The notes under the pieces were generated by a model. The model saw only the letters and a list, made by a program, of their open reading frames with translations, had not been told where the DNA came from and ran no database searches. The position numbers and the translations under genes were made by a program. 64,000 bases of DNA from Anaerospora hongkongensis (GTDB lineage Bacteria > Bacillota > Negativicutes > Sporomusales > DSM-15969), in contig NZ_SLUI01000006.1 in assembly GCF_004339805.1 (NCBI RefSeq), forward strand, positions 167,399-231,398, written 5' to 3'. Of the stretch, positions 35,990 to 44,558 are shown piece by piece; positions within the stretch are counted from its first letter, which is position 1; each line of letters starts with the position of its first letter.

Positions 35990-37300
35990 GTGACCTATGA
36001 ACAAGCACTGGAGTATCTTGCTTCTTTGAATAAATTCGGCATCAACTTCGGTTTGGCGCGGATCGAAAAATTGCTGAGCCTTATGGGCCACCCTGAACGG
36101 CGCTTCAAAGTTGTCCATATTACTGGCTCTAACGGCAAAGGCTCGACGTCAGCGATGCTGGAAGCCGTTTTGCGGGCCTCGGGGATCAAGACAGCCTTGT
36201 ATACTTCGCCGCACTTGGTCGAGTATACCGAGCGCATGATGGTTAACGGTCAACCGATAGACCGGCAGGAATTCGCCGCTGCAATCGAGTATACCGGGAA
36301 TTTGGTCGCCGCAATGGCATGCTCCGGCAGCGAGCATCCTACTGAGTTTGAAGTGCTTACTGCCGCAGCTTTTCACTATTTCGCGGCGGCGGCGGTGGAC
36401 TATGCCGTAATTGAGGTGGGCTTGGGAGGGCTGCTTGATTCGACGAATGTTGTTATACCTGAGGCAGCAGTGATCACGAATGTGACCCTGGAGCATACTG
36501 ACCGATGCGGCAGCACGGTGGCGGAGATTGCCCGACATAAAGCCGGCATAATCAAGCAAGGCGTGCCAGTGATTACCGCAGCCAAAGGCGCGGCTCTGGA
36601 AGTTATTCAGGCGGAAGCTGTTAATAAAGCGGCGCCGCTTTACAGCTTGGGACAGGATTTCTCCGCAGCGGTTATGCGGCAGGAAGGATACCGGCAGGTC
36701 GTGGCTGTTACCTCCAGTCAATACGGCGACTTTGGTCATTTTACCACCAATCTTCTTGGTTGGCATCAAGCGGAGAATAGCGCGGTAGGAGTAATGACGT
36801 CCCTGATTCTTGCCGAAAAGGAATCGAAGATAACGCTGGCCGCAATTCGCGCAGGTCTGACTGAAGTTTATTGGCCCGGGCGGTTTGAAGTGGTAAAAGA
36901 TCAGCCGGTGGTAGTGATTGATGGAGCCCATAATCCGGACGGCGCCAGGGCCCTAAGAAGGACACTGGATGAAGTGTTTTTCGGGAAAAATATCACTTTT
37001 CTTCTTGGGATTCTTGCTGACAAAGATATAGGCGGTATTACCGGCGAACTTGTCCGATCCAGTGACGACGTCGTTATTGTGCGACCGCTATCTGAACGGG
37101 GGGCGGAGCCGGATGCGGTCGCCACGCAGCTTGGGGGTAAGGCCAAAGCGATAGAATTGGCAGCTTCCATTGGTGAAGGGTATAAAAAAGCGCGCTTGTT
37201 GGCCGGGCCGGGCGGGGTAGTTTGCGTGACAGGGTCCCTGTACCTGATTGGGCCGGCCAGAAAGGTGATCTACGAGGGCATTGGGGGAGCGGCAGGATGA
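35990..37300 (+). CDS. folC: Folylpolyglutamate synthase
   Basis: A 436-residue Mur-ligase-type enzyme that adds glutamates to THF (and possibly to dihydropteroate). HITGSNGKGSTSAML is the ATP loop, TSPHLVEYTERM and EVGLGGLLDSTNV are family motifs, and VIDGAHNPDGARAL marks the C-terminal domain. Heavy folate flux in acetogenesis explains its presence here. The GTG start follows GGAGGGG. It overlaps the next gene by 4 bases. Confidence 0.95.
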   Translation: MTYEQALEYLASLNKFGINFGLARIEKLLSLMGHPERRFKVVHITGSNGKGSTSAMLEAVLRASGIKTALYTSPHLVEYTERMMVNGQPIDRQEFAAAIEYTGNLVAAMACSGSEHPTEFEVLTAAAFHYFAAAAVDYAVIEVGLGGLLDSTNVVIPEAAVITNVTLEHTDRCGSTVAEIARHKAGIIKQGVPVITAAKGAALEVIQAEAVNKAAPLYSLGQDFSAAVMRQEGYRQVVAVTSSQYGDFGHFTTNLLGWHQAENSAVGVMTSLILAEKESKITLAAIRAGLTEVYWPGRFEVVKDQPVVVIDGAHNPDGARALRRTLDEVFFGKNITFLLGILADKDIGGITGELVRSSDDVVIVRPLSERGAEPDAVATQLGGKAKAIELAASIGEGYKKARLLAGPGGVVCVTGSLYLIGPARKVIYEGIGGAAG

Positions 37301-37893
37301 CACAGGGAGCATTGCAGGAAGAAAAACAGCGGCTGCGCCGGGAGATGAGGGAGAAAAGACGCAGTCTTTCTGCTGCGGAGGTGGCTAGCCGCAGTGCACA
37401 AATTGCCAGTCAGTTTTGCTGCTGGCCATTGTACCAGGACAGCGGGACGGTTATGTTCTATCTTTCCATGCCGGATGAAGTCCAGACTGAATGCATGATT
37501 CAAGATGCCCTGAGACGGAAAAAACGGGTATGTGTACCACTTTTAGGAGAGAAATACGGTGAAATGACTGCAGCTACGATCACAAATCTCGATGACTTGG
37601 TGATAGGTAAACTGGGTTTGAAAATGCCTGATCCGGGTAAGACCGGGATTATTTCGCCTGCTGATATCGATGTGGTGGTGGTACCGGCGGTTGCTTTTGA
37701 TCGCGCAGGGAACCGTCTGGGAATGGGTGCGGGGTATTATGACCGGTTTTTAGCTCAGGCTCAGGGATGTCTGTCGCTGGGAGTTACTTGGGCCTGTCAA
37801 CTGGTGGATAAAATCCCTGCAGAGGAATACGATATTCGGATGCAATGGTTACTGACGGAAGAGGGGTTCTGGTCTTGCAGCGGTGAAGGTTGA
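37297..37893 (+). CDS. 5-formyltetrahydrofolate cyclo-ligase
   Basis: A 198-residue enzyme that recovers 5-formyl-THF as methenyl-THF with ATP. RREMREKRRSLS is the basic N-terminal segment, and VVVPAVAFDRAGNRLGMGAGYYDRFL the ATP-binding C-terminal motif. The ATG overlaps the folC stop (ATGA) after GGGGGAG, so they are coupled. A longer frame from 37222 lies inside folC and was rejected. Confidence 0.94.
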   Translation: MTQGALQEEKQRLRREMREKRRSLSAAEVASRSAQIASQFCCWPLYQDSGTVMFYLSMPDEVQTECMIQDALRRKKRVCVPLLGEKYGEMTAATITNLDDLVIGKLGLKMPDPGKTGIISPADIDVVVVPAVAFDRAGNRLGMGAGYYDRFLAQAQGCLSLGVTWACQLVDKIPAEEYDIRMQWLLTEEGFWSCSGEG

Positions 37894-37944
37894 GATGACG
37901 ATAAATTAAAACCATGAGGATTGAATAAAGCTTATCTTGTACTA

Positions 37945-37972
37945 TTGGTTTCAAGTTTTAGTTTTCTATGAT
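37945..37972 (+). promoter_or_regulatory. Possible sigma-A promoter for the second corrinoid-activator operon
   Basis: TTGGTT (37945-37950), a 16-base spacer and TATGAT (37967-37972) lie 60 bases before the next start in an AT-rich region. An alternative -10 (TATTAT) is at 37972-37977. Confidence 0.4.
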
Positions 37973-38032
37973 ATTATGATAATAATATGGATTTTTATAA
38001 TGCTGGTTAAGATGTAAGCAAGGTGATGGCCT

Positions 38033-39865
38033 ATGGAAAAGCCGGATTGTCAATGGACGGGGGCGGCCGATGGTTACCAGTTGGTAGTTGAAGGGGTTGA
38101 GCAGTCGCTGCCTTGTTCCACCGCTAAGACCGTTTTACAAGCCTTGAGCGATGGTGAGATATTCGTCGAGGCCAACTGTGGCGGTAGAGGCGTCTGCGGT
38201 AAATGCAAAATACAGGTGATCCATGGTGCGGTTACTGGTCTGGATCGCAAGCCTGCCAAGCAGCTGCAGCCAAATATATATTTAGCATGCCAAATCCGGC
38301 CGGAGGAAAATCTTTTTGCGAGACTGAAGAGGGCTGAAGTCAGTACCAAGGGCAATATTGCCGAAAAGTTCGCCATTGAGGGTCAGCCGGTCCTGGAAAA
38401 GAAAGTATTGACGCCTGATTCCTACATGGTGGGTCAGCCTTTTTCACTGTGCGAAATGGTTGACCGTCTTTTGCTAACAGCAACGCCTGTTTCCGATGAG
38501 TTACGGAGGCGTTTGGTTCAGGCTATGGAAACCGCTCCCCAGCAGTTGACAGTTGTGATGGTTAATAACGAACCCATTATAATTGAAGCGGGTGATACGT
38601 CCCAAGCTTTATTTGGATTGGCGTTTGACATAGGTACAACAACAGTGGTGGGAATGTTGATTGATTTCAATGAGCGAAAAGTCATCGCTATTTGCTCGGA
38701 AACCAATCCGCAAGCTGCCTTTGGAGCGGATGTTGTTTCAAGGATTACGGCCACTGAGAAACCTGGTAACCTCGGGGCTCAAGCCAGAGCCATCAGACAA
38801 TGTCTGAATCGGATTATCCAGGAACTGTGTGATTCAACTAAGGTTCTTCCCAATGAGATCTATGCGTTATCCATTGCAGGCAACTCCACCATGGAGCATT
38901 TATTGATGGAGGTATCTCCATTGTGCCTTGTGCGCAAACCTTATTCAGCCTGTTTTCAATATATAAAACCGTTTTCACCTAGAGAGTGCGGCCTGAATAT
39001 CAATTGTGACGGAAAAGTACTGTTGTTGCCTAATACCACCGGTTTTATCGGAGCGGACACAATCGCGGCGGTTATTGCAGTCGATCAGGATATATCACCA
39101 GAACTGTTCCTGATTGTGGATCTTGGGACCAATGGTGAAATGACATTGGGTAACAGCGAGAAAATATTTGCCTGTTCTACAGCTGCCGGTTCTGCCTTTG
39201 AGGGGGCTCATATCCGGGACGGCATGCGGGCTTCTACCGGCGCGATTACCGATGTGTCTATCGACGACGAGGTCCGGGTTAAGACGATCGGTGGCGGTAA
39301 GCCTTTGGGAATATGCGGCGTAGGTGTCGTTAAAGCCATAGCGGAACTGCTGAAGCAAAAGATCATTACGTCCAGCGGTCGATTTAACCGGGAGTTTGGC
39401 GGAATCCCTCTCAGTCTGAAAGGTCGCCTGAAATATAACAACGACCAATGGGAGTTTGTCCTTGTTGACGCAGCAGATTCTGCAAACGGTTACGATATTT
39501 CAATTACCCAGGCTGATATCCGAAAAATTCAACTTGCTAAGTCGGCTATCTGTTCGGGAATACAAATACTGCTGGAGAAAGAAAAAACGATCGACAAAAT
39601 GCCGGTCTTACTTGCTGGGGCCTTTGGCAATTATATTGATATTGAAAGTGCAATAGTTATCGGCATGCTGCCCGGCTTTAACCGGGAGCAGGTCAGGTCT
39701 ATCGGCAATGCGGCCGGGATGGGGGCAGTTCACACGTTGTTATCCAAAGAGAAATTGGCACGGTGTATTCGTATATCCAGACAGATTGAATGTATTGAAT
39801 TGGCAGCTCATCCCGATTTTTCAAAAAAATTTCTAGCAAATTTAGCCTTCCCTGAGGTGCTGTAA
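38033..39865 (+). CDS. Corrinoid-protein reductive activator (RACo/DUF4445 paralogue)
   Basis: A 610-residue protein with a 2Fe-2S ferredoxin domain (C48, C54, C57 in NCGGRGVCGKC, and a further cysteine in YLACQI) and a C-terminal ASKHA ATPase (FDIGTTTVVGML about 197, SIAGNSTMEHL, VDLGTNGEM). It is a paralogue of AcsV at 30414 but diverged. Such proteins reactivate corrinoid proteins of methyltransferase systems, for example in O-demethylation. It overlaps a GntR gene by one base and may serve the corrinoid protein at 8770 or others outside the window. Confidence 0.87.
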   Translation: MEKPDCQWTGAADGYQLVVEGVEQSLPCSTAKTVLQALSDGEIFVEANCGGRGVCGKCKIQVIHGAVTGLDRKPAKQLQPNIYLACQIRPEENLFARLKRAEVSTKGNIAEKFAIEGQPVLEKKVLTPDSYMVGQPFSLCEMVDRLLLTATPVSDELRRRLVQAMETAPQQLTVVMVNNEPIIIEAGDTSQALFGLAFDIGTTTVVGMLIDFNERKVIAICSETNPQAAFGADVVSRITATEKPGNLGAQARAIRQCLNRIIQELCDSTKVLPNEIYALSIAGNSTMEHLLMEVSPLCLVRKPYSACFQYIKPFSPRECGLNINCDGKVLLLPNTTGFIGADTIAAVIAVDQDISPELFLIVDLGTNGEMTLGNSEKIFACSTAAGSAFEGAHIRDGMRASTGAITDVSIDDEVRVKTIGGGKPLGICGVGVVKAIAELLKQKIITSSGRFNREFGGIPLSLKGRLKYNNDQWEFVLVDAADSANGYDISITQADIRKIQLAKSAICSGIQILLEKEKTIDKMPVLLAGAFGNYIDIESAIVIGMLPGFNREQVRSIGNAAGMGAVHTLLSKEKLARCIRISRQIECIELAAHPDFSKKFLANLAFPEVL

Positions 39866-40581
39866 TGAGAAAGCTAATGCCAATGTACTACCGTTTAGCC
39901 TACGATATAAAACTTGATATTGAATCCGGTAAGCTAAAAGAAGGAGATATGATTCCTACCGAGGAGCAGTTAGGCGAAATGTATGGAATCAGCCGGATGA
40001 CTGTGCGTCAGGGAATAGCCCTTTTGACTGAAGCGGGGCTAATTGAGACGCTAAAAGGGAAAGGGAGTTTTGTCCGTCTCCCGAAATTGAATCAACTTGT
40101 TATCAATTTTCATAATGCCTCCTCCACTGACGGGGAGCAGTTTCGCTATAAGCTGCTGAGTGCCAAGATGGTCTACGACAACCATAGTTACGCTCAACAA
40201 CTGGGACTTGCGCCGGATGATAAAGTGATTCTATTAAGGAGCCTGCTTTATAAGGATGATCTGCCGAGTGCTATTGAAGAGAAATACATGCGTTATCTCA
40301 GGGGGAAGCCCTTGCTTGAAACCCAACTGGAATATGCTGCATTTCCCGAAGTGATTGCCAAGCACCAGGACAGCGTACCGGTGCGGAATGAAATGGTGAT
40401 ATCTGTTGATGTTTTATCGCTAGAGCAGGCTAATTTATTAGAGACAGAACCGTTTCAACCGGTCATGGTCATAACACAAGTCATTTACTCCAAGGACGAT
40501 GTGCCGCTCGGGATTTCGCGAATGGTCTGCCATAAAGACAGATTCCAGCTGAATGCCACCTCCTATCTAGGAAGGCTGTGA
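39865..40581 (+). CDS. GntR-family transcriptional regulator (HutC/UTRA type)
   Basis: A 238-residue regulator. The N-terminal winged helix holds IPTEEQLGEMYGISRMTVRQGIALL, the HutC-subfamily signature, and the C-terminal half is a UTRA effector domain. It shares its TAATG junction with the activator gene upstream, so it is likely autoregulatory and responds to a small ligand of that pathway. The ligand cannot be read from sequence. Confidence 0.9.
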   Translation: MRKLMPMYYRLAYDIKLDIESGKLKEGDMIPTEEQLGEMYGISRMTVRQGIALLTEAGLIETLKGKGSFVRLPKLNQLVINFHNASSTDGEQFRYKLLSAKMVYDNHSYAQQLGLAPDDKVILLRSLLYKDDLPSAIEEKYMRYLRGKPLLETQLEYAAFPEVIAKHQDSVPVRNEMVISVDVLSLEQANLLETEPFQPVMVITQVIYSKDDVPLGISRMVCHKDRFQLNATSYLGRL

Positions 40582-40583
40582 AC

Positions 40584-41294
40584 GTGGTCAATGCTAACTA
40601 CGGGCAGGTGGCTAAGCTGCGGATGTACATTTTAGCTTGTCGGACCATTCGGGATGAACTGCAATTAGCGATGAAAGAAACAGGAATAAATTATCCTGTC
40701 GTTTATGTCGATTCAGGATCATACCCTAGCAGGGAATCTCTCCATCGGAGTATTCAAGCAGAAGTTGATAAAATAAATAACGCAGATGTTATTCTTATGG
40801 TCTTGGGTTATTGTGGCAACAGCCTAATGGAGATAAAGTCATCCAGCTGCAAAATCGTTATCCCGAGGGTTAATGATTGTATTGCATTATTGTTGGGATC
40901 AGCCGATGAGAGAAAGAAAAAGTCTCAGGAAATGAATACTTATTTTTTCACTCAGGGCTGGCTGGAGCATGAGAAAAATATTCTAAGGGAATACGAACGG
41001 TGTATGACTCTTTATGGCCCAGAGCAGACCTTGCGGGTGATGAAAACGATGCTGGGAAATTATCGCCGGTTTATAGTAATCAATACAGGAGCCTATCCTC
41101 TTGAAGCTGTTGTGCCCAAAGTCCGGGAATGTGCCCGAAAACTAAACATGCTTCACGAGATTGTCCCGGGGTCGCTGCGATTATTGCATAAATTGTTGCT
41201 GGGACAATGGGATGAGGAGTTTATCGTACTTGAGCCGGGGCAAGAAATCACAATAGACGATATTTGTATGGCGAAAGGGACTGGCTCGAGTTGA
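40584..41294 (+). CDS. DUF1638 protein
   Basis: A protein of about 236 residues matching DUF1638 (LGYCGNSL, RVNDCIALLLGS, FFTQGWL, NTGAYPLE). The family is often found with corrinoid methyltransferase genes but has no proven activity. Conserved cysteines in GYCGN and NDC may bind a metal or cofactor. GTG 40584 is 8 bases from GGAAGG, better than the GTG at 40578. Its stop codon lies inside the terminator hairpin. Confidence 0.8.
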   Translation: MVNANYGQVAKLRMYILACRTIRDELQLAMKETGINYPVVYVDSGSYPSRESLHRSIQAEVDKINNADVILMVLGYCGNSLMEIKSSSCKIVIPRVNDCIALLLGSADERKKKSQEMNTYFFTQGWLEHEKNILREYERCMTLYGPEQTLRVMKTMLGNYRRFIVINTGAYPLEAVVPKVRECARKLNMLHEIVPGSLRLLHKLLLGQWDEEFIVLEPGQEITIDDICMAKGTGSS

Positions 41295-41308
41295 GCCAGT
41301 CCCTTTTT
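41274..41308 (+). terminator. Terminator overlapping the DUF1638 stop codon
   Basis: AAAGGGACTGGCTC pairs perfectly with GAGCCAGTCCCTTT (41293-41306) around a 5-nt loop, with five T. The stop TGA (41292-41294) lies at the loop and stem edge. The following gene converges, so the hairpin may serve both strands. Confidence 0.85.
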
Positions 41309-41322
41309 AACAGTTGCTTTCA

Positions 41323-42006
41323 CTACCTGTTACACACATATTTTAAAGTTTTTTCACAATGTATTTGTAAAGAATTTAAAAGACAATGGTCCGTGTCATT
41401 TTGTGACAGCAGCTGCGGAAGCTCAGTGCATCCTAAAATCACGCTGTCAACTGAATAGGATGAGATAATTTTCAAAAACGTTTGTTTTGATGCTTCGGTC
41501 GCTAAGTTGATCACTAGTTCAGAGAAAATAATTTTATTAATGATTTCTTGTTCTTCTACTGTTGGCGTAATTACCTCTATTCCATATTTTGCAAGGCCTG
41601 TCTGATAAAAATTGCTTCGCATTGTGTAAGCGATGCCAGTTAAAAGTAATTTTTTCAGACCTAAATCACGCGCTTTTTGTCCAACCGCATCCACGATACT
41701 AAGTACTGGAATGGGAATATCGTTTCGAATTTCTTCCAAAACAGAATGCGGCGAGTTTGCTGCCATGATTGCAAAGTCCGCACCAGCTCTTTCCAGATTA
41801 TGAAAGCTCTTAAGAATGTATTGTTTATATTCGTCGAGTTTATTTTCATTTTCCAGATCGGTAAAATATTGAAAATTTAAGCTTTCAATCACCATTTCGG
41901 GATAGTAGTAATGGTGATACTGTTCATAGAATAAATCATGCAGCATTTGATAATAATGAAGCGTAGATGCGGAACTGATTCCACCAATAATACCAATTTT
42001 TTTCAT
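41323..42006 (-). CDS. Aspartate/glutamate racemase-family protein lacking the first catalytic cysteine
   Basis: A 227-residue protein. IGIIGGISSAST is the N-terminal family loop, and LGCTELP holds the second catalytic cysteine. The position of the first cysteine (usually CNT or a similar motif) reads MAANSPHSV, so only one cysteine remains. Single-cysteine members include enzymes without true racemase activity. The start follows AAAGAGGAT, 8 bases before the ATG at 42006. It lies 14 bases downstream of the deformylase-like gene, in the same operon. Confidence 0.8.
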   Translation of the reverse strand: MKKIGIIGGISSASTLHYYQMLHDLFYEQYHHYYYPEMVIESLNFQYFTDLENENKLDEYKQYILKSFHNLERAGADFAIMAANSPHSVLEEIRNDIPIPVLSIVDAVGQKARDLGLKKLLLTGIAYTMRSNFYQTGLAKYGIEVITPTVEEQEIINKIIFSELVINLATEASKQTFLKIISSYSVDSVILGCTELPQLLSQNDTDHCLLNSLQIHCEKTLKYVCNR

Positions 42007-42020
42007 AGTAAACATCCTCT

Positions 42021-42497
42021 TTATTTCATATAAAATGAATGATTATCAATTGCCCGCATAGTTGCGAGTATCCCATCCAAATGATCATATTCATGCTGTA
42101 ATAGTTCCGATAAATCCCCTTCCAATACCATTTCTTGTTCATTCCATTTCATGTCGCGGTAGAGAATACGGCTCTTTTTATGTCGTCGCACTTTCACAAG
42201 AAGGTTAGGAAAGGACATGCAATCATCCATAACCTCGATTTCTTCATCTCCAATGAGTTTTAACACTGGATTAATAAATACTGTAGGTTGATTAATGTAC
42301 ATATATATGATTCGCTTGTGAATTCCGATCTGTGGCGCAGCAATCGCCCTGCCAGCATGAAACTGATTCCGAAATGCAAGTAAAGTATCATGTAAATCTT
42401 GAATGACTGGTGATAATTGTGGTAGTTCCCTTTTTTCAACAGGACTGCTAATTTCATAGAGCTTTGGATTTCCCAATAGTAGGATTTCTTTTACTAT
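42021..42497 (-). CDS. Peptide deformylase-like protein with probable ATA start
   Basis: A PDF-fold protein of about 158 residues. GRAIAAPQIG (motif 1), DDCMSFP in place of EGCLS (motif 2, cysteine kept) and LLQHEYDHLDGIL (motif 3, HExxH) give the metal site. From the conventional start TTG 42476 there is no ribosome site. Reading further upstream gives a family-like N-terminus (VKEILLLGNPKL) beginning with ATA at 42497-42495, and GGAGAGG (42504-42510) lies 6 bases before it. I therefore place the start at the ATA; a conservative model would start at 42476. It may be a specialised deformylase or related amidase, paired with a racemase. Confidence 0.7.
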   Translation of the reverse strand: MVKEILLLGNPKLYEISSPVEKRELPQLSPVIQDLHDTLLAFRNQFHAGRAIAAPQIGIHKRIIYMYINQPTVFINPVLKLIGDEEIEVMDDCMSFPNLLVKVRRHKKSRILYRDMKWNEQEMVLEGDLSELLQHEYDHLDGILATMRAIDNHSFYMK

Positions 42498-42534
42498 TGT
42501 GATCCTCTCCTTTCACTGCATAAATTCTAATTCC

Positions 42535-42572
42535 AGTATAGTTTTGATAATGTGTGCAAGCAATGATAAAAT
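42535..42572. promoter_or_regulatory. Overlapping divergent promoters
   Basis: Plus strand: TTGATA (42544-42549), 17 bases, TAAAAT (42567-42572), leading to the MocR-like gene. Minus strand: TTGCTT (42563-42558), 17 bases, TATACT (42540-42535), leading to the deformylase-like gene. The boxes interleave, so one regulator can govern both. The region also holds repeated TTTGCA/TGCAA half-sites. Confidence 0.6.
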
Positions 42573-42605
42573 TGTTTGCAGAACAATTTAGACAGGAGAG
42601 GGATT

Positions 42606-43988
42606 ATGCCGGTTAATTCCTTTGAGAACTATCCTATGACGTGGAAACCACATATCAGTAAAAAAGGAAATGTTCCGCTTTACATTGAACTTGCCCGGGC
42701 CCTGGAACAGGATGTGCGGAATGGAAAACTAAACCCAAATGATAAATTACCTCCCCAAAGAGAACTTGCAGACTATTTAGATGTAAATTTGAGTACGATT
42801 GCCAGAGCATTCAAGTTATGTACGGCAAAAGGTTTAATTTCGGGGGAAGTTGGTCGTGGTACATATATTTCATCGGATGTTTTATCTAATTTTCCGATGT
42901 TAGATCAATGTGGCTTAGATCATTGCATTAACTTGGGTGCATCTCATCCATTATACGAACAAAACAAATACATTATAGACACTCTGAAACATATTATTAA
43001 AAAGGTTAATATTAGTAGTCTTTTCGAATATGCTGAACCTTCAGGGCGGCTTAGACATAAACAAAGTGGACAGAGCTGGCTTTCCCAATTCGGTCTACAT
43101 GTTACTGCTGAAAAAATTCTTATATCATCTGGTCTGCAAAATTCACTAGCAATTATTTTGACTTCTCTTTTTCGTTTTGGAGATAAAATTGTTACAAATT
43201 CGGTTGTTTATCCTGGAATCAAGAACATTGCAAGTTCTTTAGGAATACAGTTGATACCTATACCGTATATAGGCGAAAATATGAATATTGATTATCTCAT
43301 TCAGCTTTGTAAAAATGAAAGAATCAAGGGTATTTACGTTATTCCAGATCATCATAATCCTACAGCTATTTATATGAGTGAAAAGGAACGCGGGGATTTA
43401 GCGTCGATTATTAGACAATATGGTTTAATTTGCATAGAGGATGCTACCTATTCGTTCTTATCAGCCTCCCCCTATACGCCAATTACGAGTATGGTTCCTG
43501 AGCAGAGCATTTATATTTCTACGGTTTCAAATTCACTTTCTGCTGGCTTAAGAGTAGCATTTTTATCAATGCCATCGCCTTACTTAGAACAATTAAAGAA
43601 GGGAAATAGCGATATTAACGTTATGTCTGCTCCATTGGAGGTTGAAGTCACTTCTCAATTGATAAGCACTGGTGTTGCTCAAAAGATTGTGCAGGAAAAA
43701 ATTACTCGCTTACAGCAACGCAATAAACTAGTTGATCAATACTTGTCAGGCTACTCGGTTCATGGCACCTTAAATTCACAATTTCGCTGGTTGACTTTGC
43801 CTCTGAAGTGGACCGGAAAACAGTTCGAAATGAGGGCAAAAGAAAATGGGGTGCAAGTGTTTTGTTGCGAACGCTTTATCGTTGGCAGCGCTGTAGTTGA
43901 ACCAGCAATTCGGTTAGCAGTCAGCACCCCGAAAAATACTGATGAACTAGAATCAGGGTTACAGATCCTAAGGCATTTACTAGAATAA
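42606..43988 (+). CDS. MocR-like GntR/aminotransferase-fold regulator without the PLP lysine
   Basis: A 460-residue fusion of a GntR winged helix (LPPQRELADYLDVNLSTIARAFKL) and a class I aminotransferase fold. PDHHNPTAIYMS and EDATYSFL are the cofactor-ring region. In MocR proteins the internal aldimine lysine sits in an S-K-x-L motif; here the site reads VSNSLSAGLRVAF, so lysine is replaced by asparagine. It probably senses a ligand other than PLP or binds PLP non-covalently. It faces the deformylase-racemase pair across shared promoters. GGAGAGG precedes ATG 42606. Confidence 0.85.
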   Translation: MPVNSFENYPMTWKPHISKKGNVPLYIELARALEQDVRNGKLNPNDKLPPQRELADYLDVNLSTIARAFKLCTAKGLISGEVGRGTYISSDVLSNFPMLDQCGLDHCINLGASHPLYEQNKYIIDTLKHIIKKVNISSLFEYAEPSGRLRHKQSGQSWLSQFGLHVTAEKILISSGLQNSLAIILTSLFRFGDKIVTNSVVYPGIKNIASSLGIQLIPIPYIGENMNIDYLIQLCKNERIKGIYVIPDHHNPTAIYMSEKERGDLASIIRQYGLICIEDATYSFLSASPYTPITSMVPEQSIYISTVSNSLSAGLRVAFLSMPSPYLEQLKKGNSDINVMSAPLEVEVTSQLISTGVAQKIVQEKITRLQQRNKLVDQYLSGYSVHGTLNSQFRWLTLPLKWTGKQFEMRAKENGVQVFCCERFIVGSAVVEPAIRLAVSTPKNTDELESGLQILRHLLE

Positions 43989-44040
43989 ACCTAACTTATT
44001 ACATGCTTCGAGATGCGGCTTAAAATAAGTCAAGTCGATG

Positions 44041-44060
44041 AATAAGTCAAGCCTGACCCC
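44041..44060 (+). repeat. Copy of the terminal repeat of the 7453-7699 element
   Basis: AAGTCAAGCCTGACCCC with the preceding AAT matches the right end of the 7453-7699 element. A partial copy (AAATAAGTCAAG) precedes it at 44023-44034. No partner inverted repeat is seen nearby. Confidence 0.75.
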
Positions 44061-44089
44061 CTAAATGTATGCTGATTAAGGGTGATGTT

Positions 44090-44455
44090 ATGAACCGTTA
44101 CACAAAGGAAGATTTAGAAGAAGCCCTACTAATTATTTCTTCAATAATTATCAGATGTGAAAAGGCTCAACCCAAATTTGCGGAGGGTACCTCTCATCAT
44201 ACACTCCTGACGAATAGGATAAACGCAATGTATGTTTCAAAATCATTAATAACAGATGGAAATGGTAGACACAAATATACACAAGACGAACTGGTAGAAG
44301 CACTACGTCCCATATATTCGGTTATCAGCAAATGTGAAAAAGCAAAGCTGAAATTTGCAGAGGGAGCTTCTCATTATACTCGCTTTAAGAAAATGCTAAA
44401 TGCAATGTATATTGCAAAATCACTAATAATTGATGAGATTAGCAACATAGGTTAA
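44090..44455 (+). CDS. Unknown protein made of two tandem repeats of about 55 residues
   Basis: A 121-residue acidic, helical protein. Both halves share YT(K/Q)(E/D)(D/E)L(E/V)EAL, (R/K)CEKA, (P/L)KFAEG(T/A)SH(H/Y)T and (I/L)NAMY(V/I)(S/A)KSLI, so an internal duplication is clear. I do not recognise the family and see no membrane segment or signal peptide. The start follows AAGGGTG. It is preceded by the repeat at 44041 and followed by a strong terminator, so it is a single-gene unit. Confidence 0.6.
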   Translation: MNRYTKEDLEEALLIISSIIIRCEKAQPKFAEGTSHHTLLTNRINAMYVSKSLITDGNGRHKYTQDELVEALRPIYSVISKCEKAKLKFAEGASHYTRFKKMLNAMYIAKSLIIDEISNIG

Positions 44456-44476
44456 CCGGTACGGCTCTTGAAAGGA

Positions 44477-44524
44477 AACGCCGGCTAGGGTGGTTTTGAT
44501 AAACCATCTTAGCCGGCGTTATTT
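44477..44524 (+). terminator. Rho-independent terminator
   Basis: AACGCCGGCTA and GGTGGTTT pair with AAACCATC and TAGCCGGCGTT around a short loop, ending ATTT. It separates the duplicated-domain gene from the SOS operon. Confidence 0.8.
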
Positions 44525-44558
44525 GATTGGTGGAATAAATTACCACATCTATTGAGAT

